DNA of 36,578 bases from Novosphingobium sp. Chol11 (GCF_945870625.1 NZ_CAMBTS010000016.1:1-36578), one strand, 5' to 3'; positions 26,634-35,136 are shown, counted from the first letter of the stretch. Notes: generated by a model from the sequence alone, not told the origin. A program made the numbers and translations.

Positions 26634-26647
26634 ATAATAATTATTAT
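26634..26647. repeat. Perfect 14-bp AT palindrome upstream of mazG
   Basis: ATAATAATTATTAT is an exact palindrome, 20 bases before the mazG GTG, inside a 55-base AT-rich gap within otherwise GC-rich DNA. It could be part of a promoter or a regulator site for mazG. Confidence 0.7.
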
Positions 26648-26668
26648 GTTAAATAACGCAATGCCTGC

Positions 26669-26839
26669 TCAGCGGCGGAACCCCGCGAACAGCACGGCTG
26701 ATGCGATGATAAGCACCAGCCAGACACCCGCCATCCAAGCGCTGGCGCGCAACGGTTGCCGGCGCAAACGGCTGTTTGCGAGCACAAGAACAAGCGCCAT
26801 GACGATGCCGATGATCGCCACGATCCTGTCGCCGCTCAC
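26669..26839 (-). CDS. Small two-helix membrane protein
   Basis: A 56-residue protein starting at a GTG that overlaps the stop of the MBL-fold gene by four bases (GTGA). It has two hydrophobic helices, residues about 6-21 and 35-53, separated by a basic loop (SRLRRQPLR), and ends FAGFRR. By the positive-inside pattern the loop and C-terminus face the cytoplasm. The same compact overlap style is used by its neighbours, and the reading frame has no stop until 26669, so I regard it as real although it is very short. I do not recognise a family. It is cotranscribed with tatD, the MBL gene and mazG. Confidence 0.7.
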   Translation of the reverse strand: MSGDRIVAIIGIVMALVLVLANSRLRRQPLRASAWMAGVWLVLIIASAVLFAGFRR

Positions 26840-27603
26840 AGCACGATCTCCATGCCATCAAACCCAGGTTCAACGTGCGACGGAGTTTCATCGCACAAGC
26901 TTCGATAATCCATGCTCTTGTCGAGATGGGTCAGCACAGCGTGGCCCGCGCGGCAGGCCTCGACCAGTTCCAGCGACATCGCCAGATGCGCGTGTGTGGG
27001 ATGCGGCTTGCGGCGCAAGGCATCTACGACAAGGACGTCTACACGGTCGAACAGCGTGACCATTTCTCCGGTAATCTCGCTGAAGTCGGTCGCGTAACCG
27101 ATTGATTTACCATTCTGCTCAAACCGAAAAGCCGTCGACTGCGCAGGGCCATGCGGCATCTGGCAATGGCTTATGCCGATGCCACAAATCATCCGCACCC
27201 GATCGAGATTTTCAAGATTGCAGATGGTTGGATAACCAAACTGCCCGGCAAAAACGTAGCCAAAGCGTTGCCGCAGCCGCCTGACGGTCTCGTCTGCCGC
27301 ATAACCGGGAATCGGGGCGCTCCGGGCCATGCGCACCGGGCGTAAGTCATCGATGCCGTGTGTGTGATCGGCGTGATCGTGCGTCCAGACAACGCCGTCA
27401 ATCCGGTCGATTCCGGTTGTCAACAGCTGGTGCCGCAGATCGGTTGGCGTATCGACCAACAGCCGCAAGCCGTCGCTACCTTCGACCGTGATGGCAACGC
27501 GGGTGCGACGATTGCGCGGTTCAGAGGGATCGCAATCGCCCCAATCGTTGCCAATCCGGGGCACGCCAGTGGACGTTCCGCAGCCTAGCACCACCAGTTT
27601 CAC
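26836..27603 (-). CDS. MBL-fold hydrolase, PhnP-like phosphodiesterase
   Basis: A 255-residue metallo-beta-lactamase-fold protein of the PhnP/RNase Z-like group. It starts MKLVVLGCGTSTGVPRIG, as these proteins do. The metal-binding signature is WTHDHADHTHGIDD (His75, His77, Asp79, His80), with further ligands in CQMPHG, GYATDFSE and HPTHAHL. Members cleave cyclic phosphodiesters such as phosphoribosyl cyclic phosphate; the substrate here is unknown. No phn genes are nearby. The GTG at 27603 is used because it overlaps the tatD stop by four bases (GTGA) and lies immediately before the conserved strand. A longer reading to 27726 runs inside tatD. Confidence 0.88.
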   Translation of the reverse strand: MKLVVLGCGTSTGVPRIGNDWGDCDPSEPRNRRTRVAITVEGSDGLRLLVDTPTDLRHQLLTTGIDRIDGVVWTHDHADHTHGIDDLRPVRMARSAPIPGYAADETVRRLRQRFGYVFAGQFGYPTICNLENLDRVRMICGIGISHCQMPHGPAQSTAFRFEQNGKSIGYATDFSEITGEMVTLFDRVDVLVVDALRRKPHPTHAHLAMSLELVEACRAGHAVLTHLDKSMDYRSLCDETPSHVEPGFDGMEIVL

Positions 27604-28376
27604 AGCGCGGCCTTGCTGAACAAGCGAAAGAAGTTTGCGCTGGTCTGCGCCGCCAAAGCTGCGCTGTCGGTGCCGCGCAGCGCCGCCACGTAGGCGCATG
27701 TGTCGGCGACGAAGGCTGGTTCGCAAACACGGCCGCGATGCGGGATCGGCGCGAGGAACGGCGCGTCGGTTTCAACCAGCAAGCGATCATCGGGTACTTG
27801 CGCTGCAAAGGACTGTAAGTCCTTGGCATTTTTGAAGGTTACGATGCCCGAGATCGAAATGGTCAGTCCCAAGTCAAGCACCTGCTGCCCAAACTCGGCC
27901 GAAGCCGTAAAACAGTGGATCAGCGCCGGAAAAGCGCCCCGCGCCATCTCCTCGGTCAAGATCGCGGCCGTGTCCGCCTCAGCGTCGCGGGTGTGGATGA
28001 TCACCGGCAATCCGGTTTCGCGGGCCACGGCGATATGCACCCGAAACAGATCCTGCTGCACCTTGCGGTCTGATTTGTCATAATAGTAATCGAGGCCGGT
28101 TTCCCCGATTGCGATCACGCGCGGATCTTGCACCGCTTCGCGCAACAGCGCCGCATCCAGCCCGGCATGCCGATCGGCCTCGTGCGGATGAATGCCGACG
28201 CTGGCCCAGACGTCGGGCTCGCGCCTTGCCGTGGCAACCACCGCATCCCATTCGCCGCGTTTGGTCGAGATATTGAGGAAACCGCGCACGCCGCGCGCCC
28301 GCGCGCGTTCCAGCACAGCCCCCTGCTCCTCGATCAGACCCTTGTAATTGAGGTGGCAGTGCGAATCGATCAGCAT
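27600..28376 (-). CDS. tatD: TatD family metal-dependent nuclease
   Basis: A 258-residue TatD-type TIM-barrel hydrolase (3'-5' DNase/RNase family; also active on D-aminoacyl-tRNA in some members). Metal ligands are visible: His6 and His8 in DSHCHL, GIHPHEAD, the glutamate of IGETGLDYYYD, IHTRDA, HCFT and ETDAPFLAP. Length is typical. Its ATG shares one base with the metG stop, and its stop overlaps the MBL gene start by four bases. metG-tatD-MBL is a common order in proteobacteria. Confidence 0.94.
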   Translation of the reverse strand: MLIDSHCHLNYKGLIEEQGAVLERARARGVRGFLNISTKRGEWDAVVATARREPDVWASVGIHPHEADRHAGLDAALLREAVQDPRVIAIGETGLDYYYDKSDRKVQQDLFRVHIAVARETGLPVIIHTRDAEADTAAILTEEMARGAFPALIHCFTASAEFGQQVLDLGLTISISGIVTFKNAKDLQSFAAQVPDDRLLVETDAPFLAPIPHRGRVCEPAFVADTCAYVAALRGTDSAALAAQTSANFFRLFSKAAL

Positions 28377-29944
28377 CAGGCGGGCTCGGCGGCATCAACG
28401 GGCAGATCAAGCCGCGGAAAGGCTGCGACAGGAGCGGCAATCCGCTCGCCAATGGTTGCCCGCGCAAGATACCAATTGGCGTCTTGCAGTGCGCCATAGC
28501 CGCGCTCCTCGCGCGGTATGCCAAGCTGATCGAGCACAGCATGGGCGGTGGACGGGACCACCGGAAGAATGGCTATCGCCAGATCGCGGATGGCCATGAA
28601 CAACGTCAGTAGCACTGCGCGCATCCGTTCCGGATTGGTCTTGCGCAAGGCCCACGGAGCTTGCTCATCGATGTACTGGTTGCAGGCAAAAACTCCGCGC
28701 ATCCAAGCATCGACTCCGCTCGAAAAGTTGAGCGCAGCAAACTCGCGCGGCACGTCAACGCCGCAGATATCCGAAACCGTAGCGAGCATGGCGCAATCTG
28801 CATCCGACTTCGAGAACGCGGCAATCTCGCCTTCCATGTTCTTGAATATCATCGCCAATGTGCGTTGAACCAGATTGCCATAGCCATTGGCAAGTTCGGC
28901 GTTGCACCGCGTCACGATGGCTTCGGCCGAATAGGATCCATCCTGACCGAACACGACTTCGCGCATGAGGAAATAGCGCAGCGGATCAACGCCGAATGTC
29001 TTTGCCAGAGCAACCGGATCTGTCACGTTTCCTAGCGATTTCGATTCCTTCTGCCCGCGGTTGAGCAGAAAACCATGACCGAACACCTGTCTGGGAACGG
29101 GCAAACCCGCGCTCATGAGGAATGCCGGCCAATAGATCGAATGGAACCGCACGATATCCTTGCCGATCAAGTGGAGATCAGCCGGCCAGAACTTCGCAAA
29201 TTCGGCGGTTTCATCGGGCCATCCCAACCCGGTAAGATAGTTGGTCAGCGCATCGACCCACACATACATCACGTGGGCTTCGCCGCTGGGTACCTTCACG
29301 CCCCAATCGAAGCTGGTGCGCGATACCGAAAGGTCGCGCAGGCCCTGTGCGACGAACGAGGCCATTTCATTGCGCCGGGCCTCGGGCCGGATAAAATCGG
29401 GCTGATCGCGATAAAGCGCCAAAAGCGGCTCCTGATATCGCGAAAGGCGGAAAAACCAGCTTTCCTCGACGGTCCATTCCACCGGCGTGCCTTGCGGCGA
29501 AAGCTTTTCGCCGTCCTCCCCGGCAACAAGTTCGCTCTCGTCGTAGTAGGCCTCGTCGCGCAGCGAGTACCAGCCCTCGTAACGATCCAGATAGAGGTCG
29601 CCATTGGCTTCCATGCGCTGCCATATCGCGCGCGAGGCTTCGTGATGGCGAGCCTCGGTTGTTCGCAGGAAAACATCATAATCGATATGGAGAGCTTCGG
29701 CCATATCAATGAAATGGCGCGACATTTGATCGGCGAGCTCACCCGGTGTCAGCCCCAGTTCCCGTGCCTTTTGCGCCATTTTGAGGCCGTGCTCGTCGGT
29801 GCCGGTCTGAAACCGCACATCGCGCCCCATGGCTTTGTGAAATCGCGCGATCACGTCGGCGGCAATCGCCTCATAGGCGTGGCCGATATGCGGCTTGCCA
29901 TTCGGATAGCTGATTGCGGTGGTGATGTAGTAGGGTTTCCCCAT
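28376..29944 (-). CDS. metG: Methionyl-tRNA synthetase (zinc-knuckle-less form)
   Basis: A 522-residue class I methionyl-tRNA synthetase. HIGH is at 19-22 and the KMSKS loop reads KESKS at 299-303. The region between about 110 and 165 (WYSLRDEAYYDESEL) carries no cysteines, so this is the form without zinc knuckles. There is no C-terminal dimerisation domain. The start at 29944 has AAGGAAG 11 bases upstream and begins directly with MGKPYYITTAISYPNG; an upstream in-frame start at 30022 would overlap holB. It is 31 bases after holB and shares one base with tatD. Confidence 0.96.
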   Translation of the reverse strand: MGKPYYITTAISYPNGKPHIGHAYEAIAADVIARFHKAMGRDVRFQTGTDEHGLKMAQKARELGLTPGELADQMSRHFIDMAEALHIDYDVFLRTTEARHHEASRAIWQRMEANGDLYLDRYEGWYSLRDEAYYDESELVAGEDGEKLSPQGTPVEWTVEESWFFRLSRYQEPLLALYRDQPDFIRPEARRNEMASFVAQGLRDLSVSRTSFDWGVKVPSGEAHVMYVWVDALTNYLTGLGWPDETAEFAKFWPADLHLIGKDIVRFHSIYWPAFLMSAGLPVPRQVFGHGFLLNRGQKESKSLGNVTDPVALAKTFGVDPLRYFLMREVVFGQDGSYSAEAIVTRCNAELANGYGNLVQRTLAMIFKNMEGEIAAFSKSDADCAMLATVSDICGVDVPREFAALNFSSGVDAWMRGVFACNQYIDEQAPWALRKTNPERMRAVLLTLFMAIRDLAIAILPVVPSTAHAVLDQLGIPREERGYGALQDANWYLARATIGERIAAPVAAFPRLDLPVDAAEPA

Positions 29945-29975
29945 CGAGATATTCGCTTCCTTGGGCCGCAAAAAC

Positions 29976-30941
29976 TTAGTCAGTCCCTTCCCTAGTCTGC
30001 GCCACCGATGCCAGCAAGGCACCGATTTCGATCAGCAGCAGCGCTGGTTCAAAGTTGTAAGTTGGCGCTTGCGCAGCCAATCCCGCCATCGCGCCATGCG
30101 CATCGGCAATGCGCAGGCGGGCCGCTGTGTCGGCGCTGCCCAATGCACCGACCAGAACCATGCGCGCGGCCTCGATCGCCGCGATCAGGCGTTCGCGGTC
30201 AGGCCTTTGGCCCAGCGCTTGCGACAATTCAGCCCTCAGCGCAAAATCGGGATCGCCGTTCTGAATCAGGCGCTGCATGATTTTCCATGCAACGCCCAGA
30301 TTGTGCGTGGCAAAGCCCAATGCCCGGCCAGGCGAGCCGCCTGCAACCGCAATCGCTGCCGCACGCGCGCCGCTGTCAAGCTCAGGAGCCGCCTCATCAA
30401 GCACGCTGGCAAGCATCGCATCGCCCAGCGGGTGAAACCTCAGCACCGTACACCGTGATCGTACAGTGGGGAGCAGCCGTCCCAACTGGTGCACTACGAG
30501 CATGAAGAAGGTGCCGACTGGCGGCTCTTCCAAGCTTTTGAGCAGCGCATTGACCGCGCCCTTCTCCAACGCATCGGCGGCATCGATCAGCACCACACGG
30601 CGCTCGCCGAGCGTTGGCCGAGTCACCAGACGGCGCTGCATTTCTCGCACCTGCTCCACTGAGATGTTGCGCTTTTTGAGATAGGATGTCCTCTCATCTC
30701 TTTTCTTCGCCTCATCTTCATTGGCGGGAAGCGGGCAGAGGAGATGGACATCGGGATGGTTCGCCAGCGCCGGGCTATGCACGCCAGGCTCCGCCACCAG
30801 ATCGGCGGCGGCCTGACGCGCAAACAGCCCCTTCCCTAGCCCTTCGCGGCCCGCCAGTATCCATGCATGGTGCATTCGGTCGCTCGCCGCGGCTGCGCGC
30901 CATACCCGCCACGCCTCATCGTGGCCTGCCAAAGTGGTCAC
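29976..30941 (-). CDS. holB: DNA polymerase III subunit delta'
   Basis: A 321-residue clamp-loader delta-prime subunit, which helps open the sliding clamp at replication forks. It begins HHAWILAGREGLGKGLFARQ, a degenerate P-loop, and has VLIDAADALEKGAVNALLKS and the RSRC sensor motif (LPTVRSRCTVLRF). The region that in E. coli delta' carries a zinc module has no cysteine cluster here. The start is GTG at 30941, overlapping the tmk stop by four bases (GTGA). A tmk-holB pair is frequent in bacteria. Confidence 0.93.
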   Translation of the reverse strand: MTTLAGHDEAWRVWRAAAASDRMHHAWILAGREGLGKGLFARQAAADLVAEPGVHSPALANHPDVHLLCPLPANEDEAKKRDERTSYLKKRNISVEQVREMQRRLVTRPTLGERRVVLIDAADALEKGAVNALLKSLEEPPVGTFFMLVVHQLGRLLPTVRSRCTVLRFHPLGDAMLASVLDEAAPELDSGARAAAIAVAGGSPGRALGFATHNLGVAWKIMQRLIQNGDPDFALRAELSQALGQRPDRERLIAAIEAARMVLVGALGSADTAARLRIADAHGAMAGLAAQAPTYNFEPALLLIEIGALLASVAQTREGTD

Positions 30942-31558
30942 ATTCGCTCCAGCGCCGCCATGACAAGGGCATGAACCTTTTCGGGTGCGCCGGCCGCTTC
31001 GATCCGTACAAAGCGCTCGGGAGCCTCTGCGGCCATGCGCTCGAACGCCTGCGCCACTTTGGCGTGATAGGCAACCGCCCGCCCGCCGATGCGGTCGGCC
31101 TGCCCTGCATCGCGCAGCTTCAGGCGGCGCTGCGCCAGGTCCGGATCAAGCGTAAGCAGCAGAGTGAGATCGGGCAGCAGTCCCTCGCTGCCGATGCCAT
31201 GCAACGCCAGAATGTCCTCATCGCTTAGCCCGCCCGCCCCGCCCTGATAGGCGCGGCTGCTATCGAGATAGCGGTCGCAGATGACCCACGCGCCGCGTGT
31301 CAGCGCCGGACGGATCAACCGTTCGACATGGTCGGCGCGCGCCGCTGCAAAGAGCAGGGCCTCTGCGCGCGGGCCCCAATCGTGGCCGTCGCACGCCAGC
31401 AAGAGCCCGCGAATGGCCTCGGCCCCTGCCGTGCCGCCTGGTTCGCGTGTGATCACGACTTCGTGACCGGCCATCTGCAAGGCTTCTGCCAAAAGCCGGG
31501 CCTGGGTCGATTTGCCGGCCCCTTCCCCGCCTTCAAAAGTGATGAAGCGTCCCTTCAT
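30938..31558 (-). CDS. tmk: Thymidylate kinase
   Basis: A 206-residue thymidylate kinase converting dTMP to dTDP with ATP. P-loop GGEGAGKS is at 10-17; the dTMP-binding DRYLDSSRAYQGGAGGL and the REPGG motif are present. The lid region after LTLDPDLAQRRLKLR has the glycine/arginine-rich loop. The ATG overlaps the stop of the D,D-carboxypeptidase gene by four bases (ATGA), and its stop overlaps holB by four bases. Confidence 0.96.
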   Translation of the reverse strand: MKGRFITFEGGEGAGKSTQARLLAEALQMAGHEVVITREPGGTAGAEAIRGLLLACDGHDWGPRAEALLFAAARADHVERLIRPALTRGAWVICDRYLDSSRAYQGGAGGLSDEDILALHGIGSEGLLPDLTLLLTLDPDLAQRRLKLRDAGQADRIGGRAVAYHAKVAQAFERMAAEAPERFVRIEAAGAPEKVHALVMAALERM

Positions 31559-32739
31559 CGCCCGGTGATCGCGGCAAAACCCATCGCGGCGAAGCCATCG
31601 CTGATCCGCGACAGCCAGCCGCCTTGTGGAACATTTCGTGCGGCAACAAGCGGTACGCGCTGCTCGCCCTGTCCTTCGGCGCGCACCACGAGGGTCGCCA
31701 CCGGATCGCCGGCCAAGATTGGCGCTTTCAGCGGTCCTCTGTAACGGATGGCAAGACTGTATCTCACACGGGTGCCGCGCGGAAGAGTTACCGCGACCGG
31801 ATTTGGCGCGACCAGATCAACCGCCCTTGCCGTCCCGCCCTGAACTTTCGCCGGCCCGATGCGGACGCGGCTGGCATAGAGCGGATGCGCTTCCCACGCG
31901 CCGAAGCCCCATTCCATGAACGCCCGCGATTGCAGCGCGCGGTCTTTCGGGCGGTCGTATCCCCCGACAACCATCATCAATCGCCGCCCGCCCCGGATCG
32001 CGGTGCCCACAAGGCCATAGCCCGCTTCGTTGGTGAACCCGGTTTTTACGCCGTCTGCCCCGGCCGTGTGGCCATAGAGCGGATTGTGATTGGGTTGCTC
32101 GATCCCCCGGAATTCCAGATGATCGCGCCCATAAAACCGCCGATAGAGCGCCGGGTGGCGCGTAATCAAAGCCGTGCTCAACGTCGCGAGATCGGCTGCA
32201 CTGACATACGTTTCGCCGTCGTCCATCCACCCATTGGGCGTGTTGAAATGCGAATCCTTGAGGCCCAGCTTGCGGGCCTGCGCATTCATCATCGCCGTAA
32301 AGCCCGGCACACTTCCGGCAATCCCCTCTGCCAAAACGACACAGCCATCATTAGCCGAAACCGTAATGATGCCGTCGAGCAATTCAGCCACAGTCGTTTC
32401 GCTGCCATCGGCCAGAAACATCGTGCTCCCAACCCGGTGCCACTGGCGATAGGCTTGCGGGCTCATGCGAATGCGCCGCGCAAGGTTTAGTTTCCCTGCC
32501 GCGATTAATTCGAACGCCACATAACTGGTCATGATCTTGGTCAAGGAGGCAGGCACAAACCGCCGATGCGCTTGCCGCTCGAACAGAACGCGGCCAGAAT
32601 TGACATCGATTATCAGAGCGATCGGCGCAGTCAGGACCGGCATCAAGGCCGGGTTCGCCTGCATGACCTGCCCGGCTGCTGACAGCGGCGTGGCCGCAAG
32701 CGAAATCATCGTAGCAATAGAGATCAATCGTCGGCGCAA
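31555..32739 (-). CDS. D-alanyl-D-alanine carboxypeptidase (PBP5/6 family)
   Basis: A 394-residue low-molecular-mass penicillin-binding protein that trims the terminal D-Ala of peptidoglycan stem peptides. It has a signal peptide (to about residue 22), then the peptidase S11 domain with the catalytic triad of motifs: S65-LTK68, S128-AN130, and K232-TG. A C-terminal PBP5-type beta domain follows (about 285-380), and the end GFAAMGFAAITGR lies in the usual amphipathic anchor position. The start is a TTG at 32739 just before the basic signal-peptide start. An in-frame ATG at residue 11 would cut the basic part. The SPOR-domain gene ends 29 bases upstream. Confidence 0.93.
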   Translation of the reverse strand: MRRRLISIATMISLAATPLSAAGQVMQANPALMPVLTAPIALIIDVNSGRVLFERQAHRRFVPASLTKIMTSYVAFELIAAGKLNLARRIRMSPQAYRQWHRVGSTMFLADGSETTVAELLDGIITVSANDGCVVLAEGIAGSVPGFTAMMNAQARKLGLKDSHFNTPNGWMDDGETYVSAADLATLSTALITRHPALYRRFYGRDHLEFRGIEQPNHNPLYGHTAGADGVKTGFTNEAGYGLVGTAIRGGRRLMMVVGGYDRPKDRALQSRAFMEWGFGAWEAHPLYASRVRIGPAKVQGGTARAVDLVAPNPVAVTLPRGTRVRYSLAIRYRGPLKAPILAGDPVATLVVRAEGQGEQRVPLVAARNVPQGGWLSRISDGFAAMGFAAITGR

Positions 32740-32768
32740 GCTTTATCCCCGATGGCGATCCTGCCAGC

Positions 32769-33683
32769 TCACTTGTCGCTCAGAACCCGTGCATCGGCAT
32801 AGCCCGCTCGGCGCGCCTTCGCCAGCGCCGCGTCGGCCTCGGCGCGCGGCGCATTTTGCCCGATGCGCACGCGCCATAATTTGCCAGCCTGGACCGCTTT
32901 GCCGCCAGCCCGTTTTGCTACCGCCTGCGCGCTCGCCTTGCTGGAGTACGCGCCCACTTGCACATAATATCCGCCACCCTTTGACGAGCTTGCCGCAGAA
33001 ACAACTGCGGCAGCGGGTTCGCGCGCAATCTGCGGTCTGGCCGCGGCAGCAGGCACGATCACAGCCGGTTTGCGCGCTACCAGAGGCTTGTTCACGGCGG
33101 CATTCTGGATCGGCGCAGGCTCTGCTGGGCCAGCCACGCCCAGCTTGCGGCGAAGCGCGGTGAGCAGCCCCGGAGGTGTATCCATGCGCATAGGGGCTGT
33201 TTGCCCTGTGCGCAGCAGCGCGCGCTCCTGCTCGGGCGGATTGACGCGGCGCACCCGCACAGCGCCGCGCGCGCCCGGCGTGATCCCGATCAAACTGCTG
33301 GCCATGTCCGAGAGCGCAACCAGCCCATCGCCCGTCATCGGGCCCCGGCGTTCAAGCCTGACCAGCGCCGTGCGTCCGGTATCGAGCGAGGTCACTTCGA
33401 CATAAGACGGTATCGGCAACGTGCGGTGGGCCCCGCTCACTCCCGTCAACCCGTCATCCATTGCCGAAGGCACAGCATAGCCGACCGCATCGTAATTCAT
33501 CGTGTCTGCAGGCGTATAGGTTTTGCCGTCCACCACAAATGGATCGCCGATCTGCACCGGGTAATCGCCGCCCGGTCCAACTTCGCGCTCAAGCGGCGGC
33601 GCAGGGGCGCGCGCAGACAAAGGGTCCGCCGCGATCATGATCAGGCCAAAGCAAAGAACGCTTACACTAACGCGCGATTTCAT
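32769..33683 (-). CDS. RlpA-like SPOR-domain protein without the usual catalytic aspartate
   Basis: A 304-residue exported protein. A signal peptide ends near residue 25. Residues about 45-150 resemble the double-psi beta-barrel of RlpA, a septal lytic transglycosylase, including GAHRTLPIPSYVEVTSL with His86. The motif that in RlpA reads NDRGPF reads ERRGPM here, with Arg112 where the catalytic aspartate sits. Residues about 150-230 are a Pro/Ala-rich linker, and a SPOR domain (about 233-304, YYVQVGAYSSKASAQAVAKR) should bind bare glycan strands at the division site. The ATG at 33683 is 17 bases inside the mltB end, so the two are coupled. Enzyme activity is doubtful; a binding role is more likely. 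Confidence 0.85.
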   Translation of the reverse strand: MKSRVSVSVLCFGLIMIAADPLSARAPAPPLEREVGPGGDYPVQIGDPFVVDGKTYTPADTMNYDAVGYAVPSAMDDGLTGVSGAHRTLPIPSYVEVTSLDTGRTALVRLERRGPMTGDGLVALSDMASSLIGITPGARGAVRVRRVNPPEQERALLRTGQTAPMRMDTPPGLLTALRRKLGVAGPAEPAPIQNAAVNKPLVARKPAVIVPAAAARPQIAREPAAAVVSAASSSKGGGYYVQVGAYSSKASAQAVAKRAGGKAVQAGKLWRVRIGQNAPRAEADAALAKARRAGYADARVLSDK

Positions 33684-34731
33684 CGGCCAGCAGTCCCACG
33701 GAAAGAGCATAGAGGTTCGAACAGTTATAATCGAGGATAACCCGATAATTTCCGGTTAGCAGATAGGCGGTGCGGCCCGGACCGTCCGGCTCGATGAGGC
33801 TGGCCATCATGGTATCATCTGGCCAGATCCCCGAACGCGGCGCCATTCCCAGCGCCCGCCACTCGCGCATCGTGCGCCAGCGCGAATGGCGTGCATAGAC
33901 CTTTGGACATCGCGGCGATGCCAGCGAGGTGCCAAGCGCGGCGCGGTCGAGCCCCGCCGGTGTGGTCACGGCAGAGCCCCAGGGCTCGCCCGGCCGCCAG
34001 CCAGCATCGCGAAAATAGTTGGCGATCGAGGCCAGAGTATCGGCCTTGCTCGCCCAGATATCGGCAAACCCATTGCCATCGGCGTCCTGCGCCACTTTGA
34101 GATAAACGCTGGGCAGGAACTGCGGGTTACCGAATGCCCCTGCCCAGCTGCCGACAAGTTTGGAGCGCGGCACGCCGCGATCAATCATCTTGAGCAGGGC
34201 AATGAACTCGCCCGCAAACAGCTCGCGCCGCCGCCCTTCATAGGCGAGCGTTGCCAGCGAGCGGGCTAGGTCGAAATCACCGGTGTAGGCGCCGTAATTG
34301 CTTTCATGCCCCCATATCGCGAGCAGGATCTTGGCGGGCACGCCGTAGCGCTGCTCAAGTTGTGCCAGGGCGCCGGCGGACTCGGCAACGATCCGCCGCC
34401 CGCCGCTAATCCGCGCAGGATCGACGTGCTTGCGCCGGTAAGGCTCGAATGACGGGATCAAGCTGGCCGCGCCGCCGCCCGGCTGCGCGCGATCAAGGCT
34501 GATGACGCGGGGATTGAGGGTCAGCCCGCCAGTGACGGCCGCAATCGTTGCCTCGCTCACGCCTGCGCCGCGTGCTCGTGCGGCGAGCAGTTGGAGATAA
34601 CCCTGAAACCCTGCCTCCGCGTTTTCCTGTGCGCGCGCCGGCCCTGCCAGCAACGACAGCAACAAGGCCGCCGCCGCTGCGCGCAACGCTCTGGGCGTTT
34701 TGAAAACAGACTGCGCTTGTTTGACGATCAT
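33667..34731 (-). CDS. Lytic murein transglycosylase, MltB family
   Basis: A 354-residue exported transglycosylase that cleaves peptidoglycan glycan strands, leaving 1,6-anhydro ends. The signal peptide runs to about residue 34 (AGPARA-QEN). The SLT_2 domain (about 40-330) has the catalytic Glu143 in WGHESNYGAYTGDFD, the SWAGAFGNPQFLPS loop, and ATLAYEGRR. The ATG at 34731 precedes the basic stretch; a GTG one codon earlier is also possible and no strong ribosome binding site is visible. No lipobox is seen, so it is periplasmic rather than lipoprotein-like. It heads the ten-gene run and is divergent from tRNA-Ser, 135 bases away. Confidence 0.9.
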   Translation of the reverse strand: MIVKQAQSVFKTPRALRAAAAALLLSLLAGPARAQENAEAGFQGYLQLLAARARGAGVSEATIAAVTGGLTLNPRVISLDRAQPGGGAASLIPSFEPYRRKHVDPARISGGRRIVAESAGALAQLEQRYGVPAKILLAIWGHESNYGAYTGDFDLARSLATLAYEGRRRELFAGEFIALLKMIDRGVPRSKLVGSWAGAFGNPQFLPSVYLKVAQDADGNGFADIWASKADTLASIANYFRDAGWRPGEPWGSAVTTPAGLDRAALGTSLASPRCPKVYARHSRWRTMREWRALGMAPRSGIWPDDTMMASLIEPDGPGRTAYLLTGNYRVILDYNCSNLYALSVGLLADEIAR

Positions 34732-34866
34732 CACGCGTGCTTGTGCCACAGGCTGACCCGATTTGTGAATCCCCTTTGCGACAGGCCGCAACGCCGCTAT
34801 CGCCCTCCCAGCGCGATTCAGAACCCACTGGCGGCAAACCACCCGCCGCCATCACGCAATCGGTAT

Positions 34867-34956
34867 GGAAGAGTGTCCGAGTGGTTTAAGGAACTGGTCT
34901 TGAAAACCAGCGATGGGGAAACCTATCCGTGGGTTCGAATCCCACCTCTTCCGCCA
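34867..34956 (+). tRNA. tRNA-Ser (anticodon TGA)
   Basis: A complete 90-base serine tRNA with encoded CCA. The acceptor arms GGAAGAG (34867-34873) and CTCTTCC (34946-34952) pair fully, discriminator G34953, CCA at 34954-34956. The anticodon stem closes the loop CTTGAAA with anticodon TGA, for UCA/UCG-type codons. A long variable arm (GCGATGGGGAAACCTATC) is present, as expected for serine tRNA. The T-loop is TTCGAAT. Confidence 0.97.
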
Positions 34957-34966
34957 ATTATCCCTG

Positions 34967-34989
34967 ATTTATAAGGATAAATTATAAAT
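34967..34989. repeat. AT-rich inverted repeat just after tRNA-Ser
   Basis: ATTTATAA (34967-34974) and TTATAAAT (34982-34989) with a 7-base spacer. It could be a weak hairpin near the end of the tRNA transcript. No clear T-run follows. Confidence 0.6.
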
Positions 34990-35122
34990 TATTCCCTTAG
35001 ATCCCATAATGGCTCCCCGATAACTCATGGGCTTTAGGCCGATGGCATCGGATGGCTTTCGGGTTTGGCGCCTCAAAAGGCCCCAAGGCACTGGCCAGCC
35101 ACCTCTGACCCAATTCAAAGCC

Positions 35123-35136
35123 CCCCCCCGGGGGGG
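35123..35136. repeat. C7-G7 palindrome
   Basis: Seven C and seven G form a perfect 14-bp palindrome inside a nine-C, seven-G run (35121-35136). Such runs are slippage-prone; no coding role is seen. Confidence 0.85.

Noticed and set aside
34936..34956. Phage or island attachment site at the tRNA-Ser 3' end
   Set aside because: I looked for a repeat of the tRNA 3' end downstream in the window and saw none, and there is no integrase.
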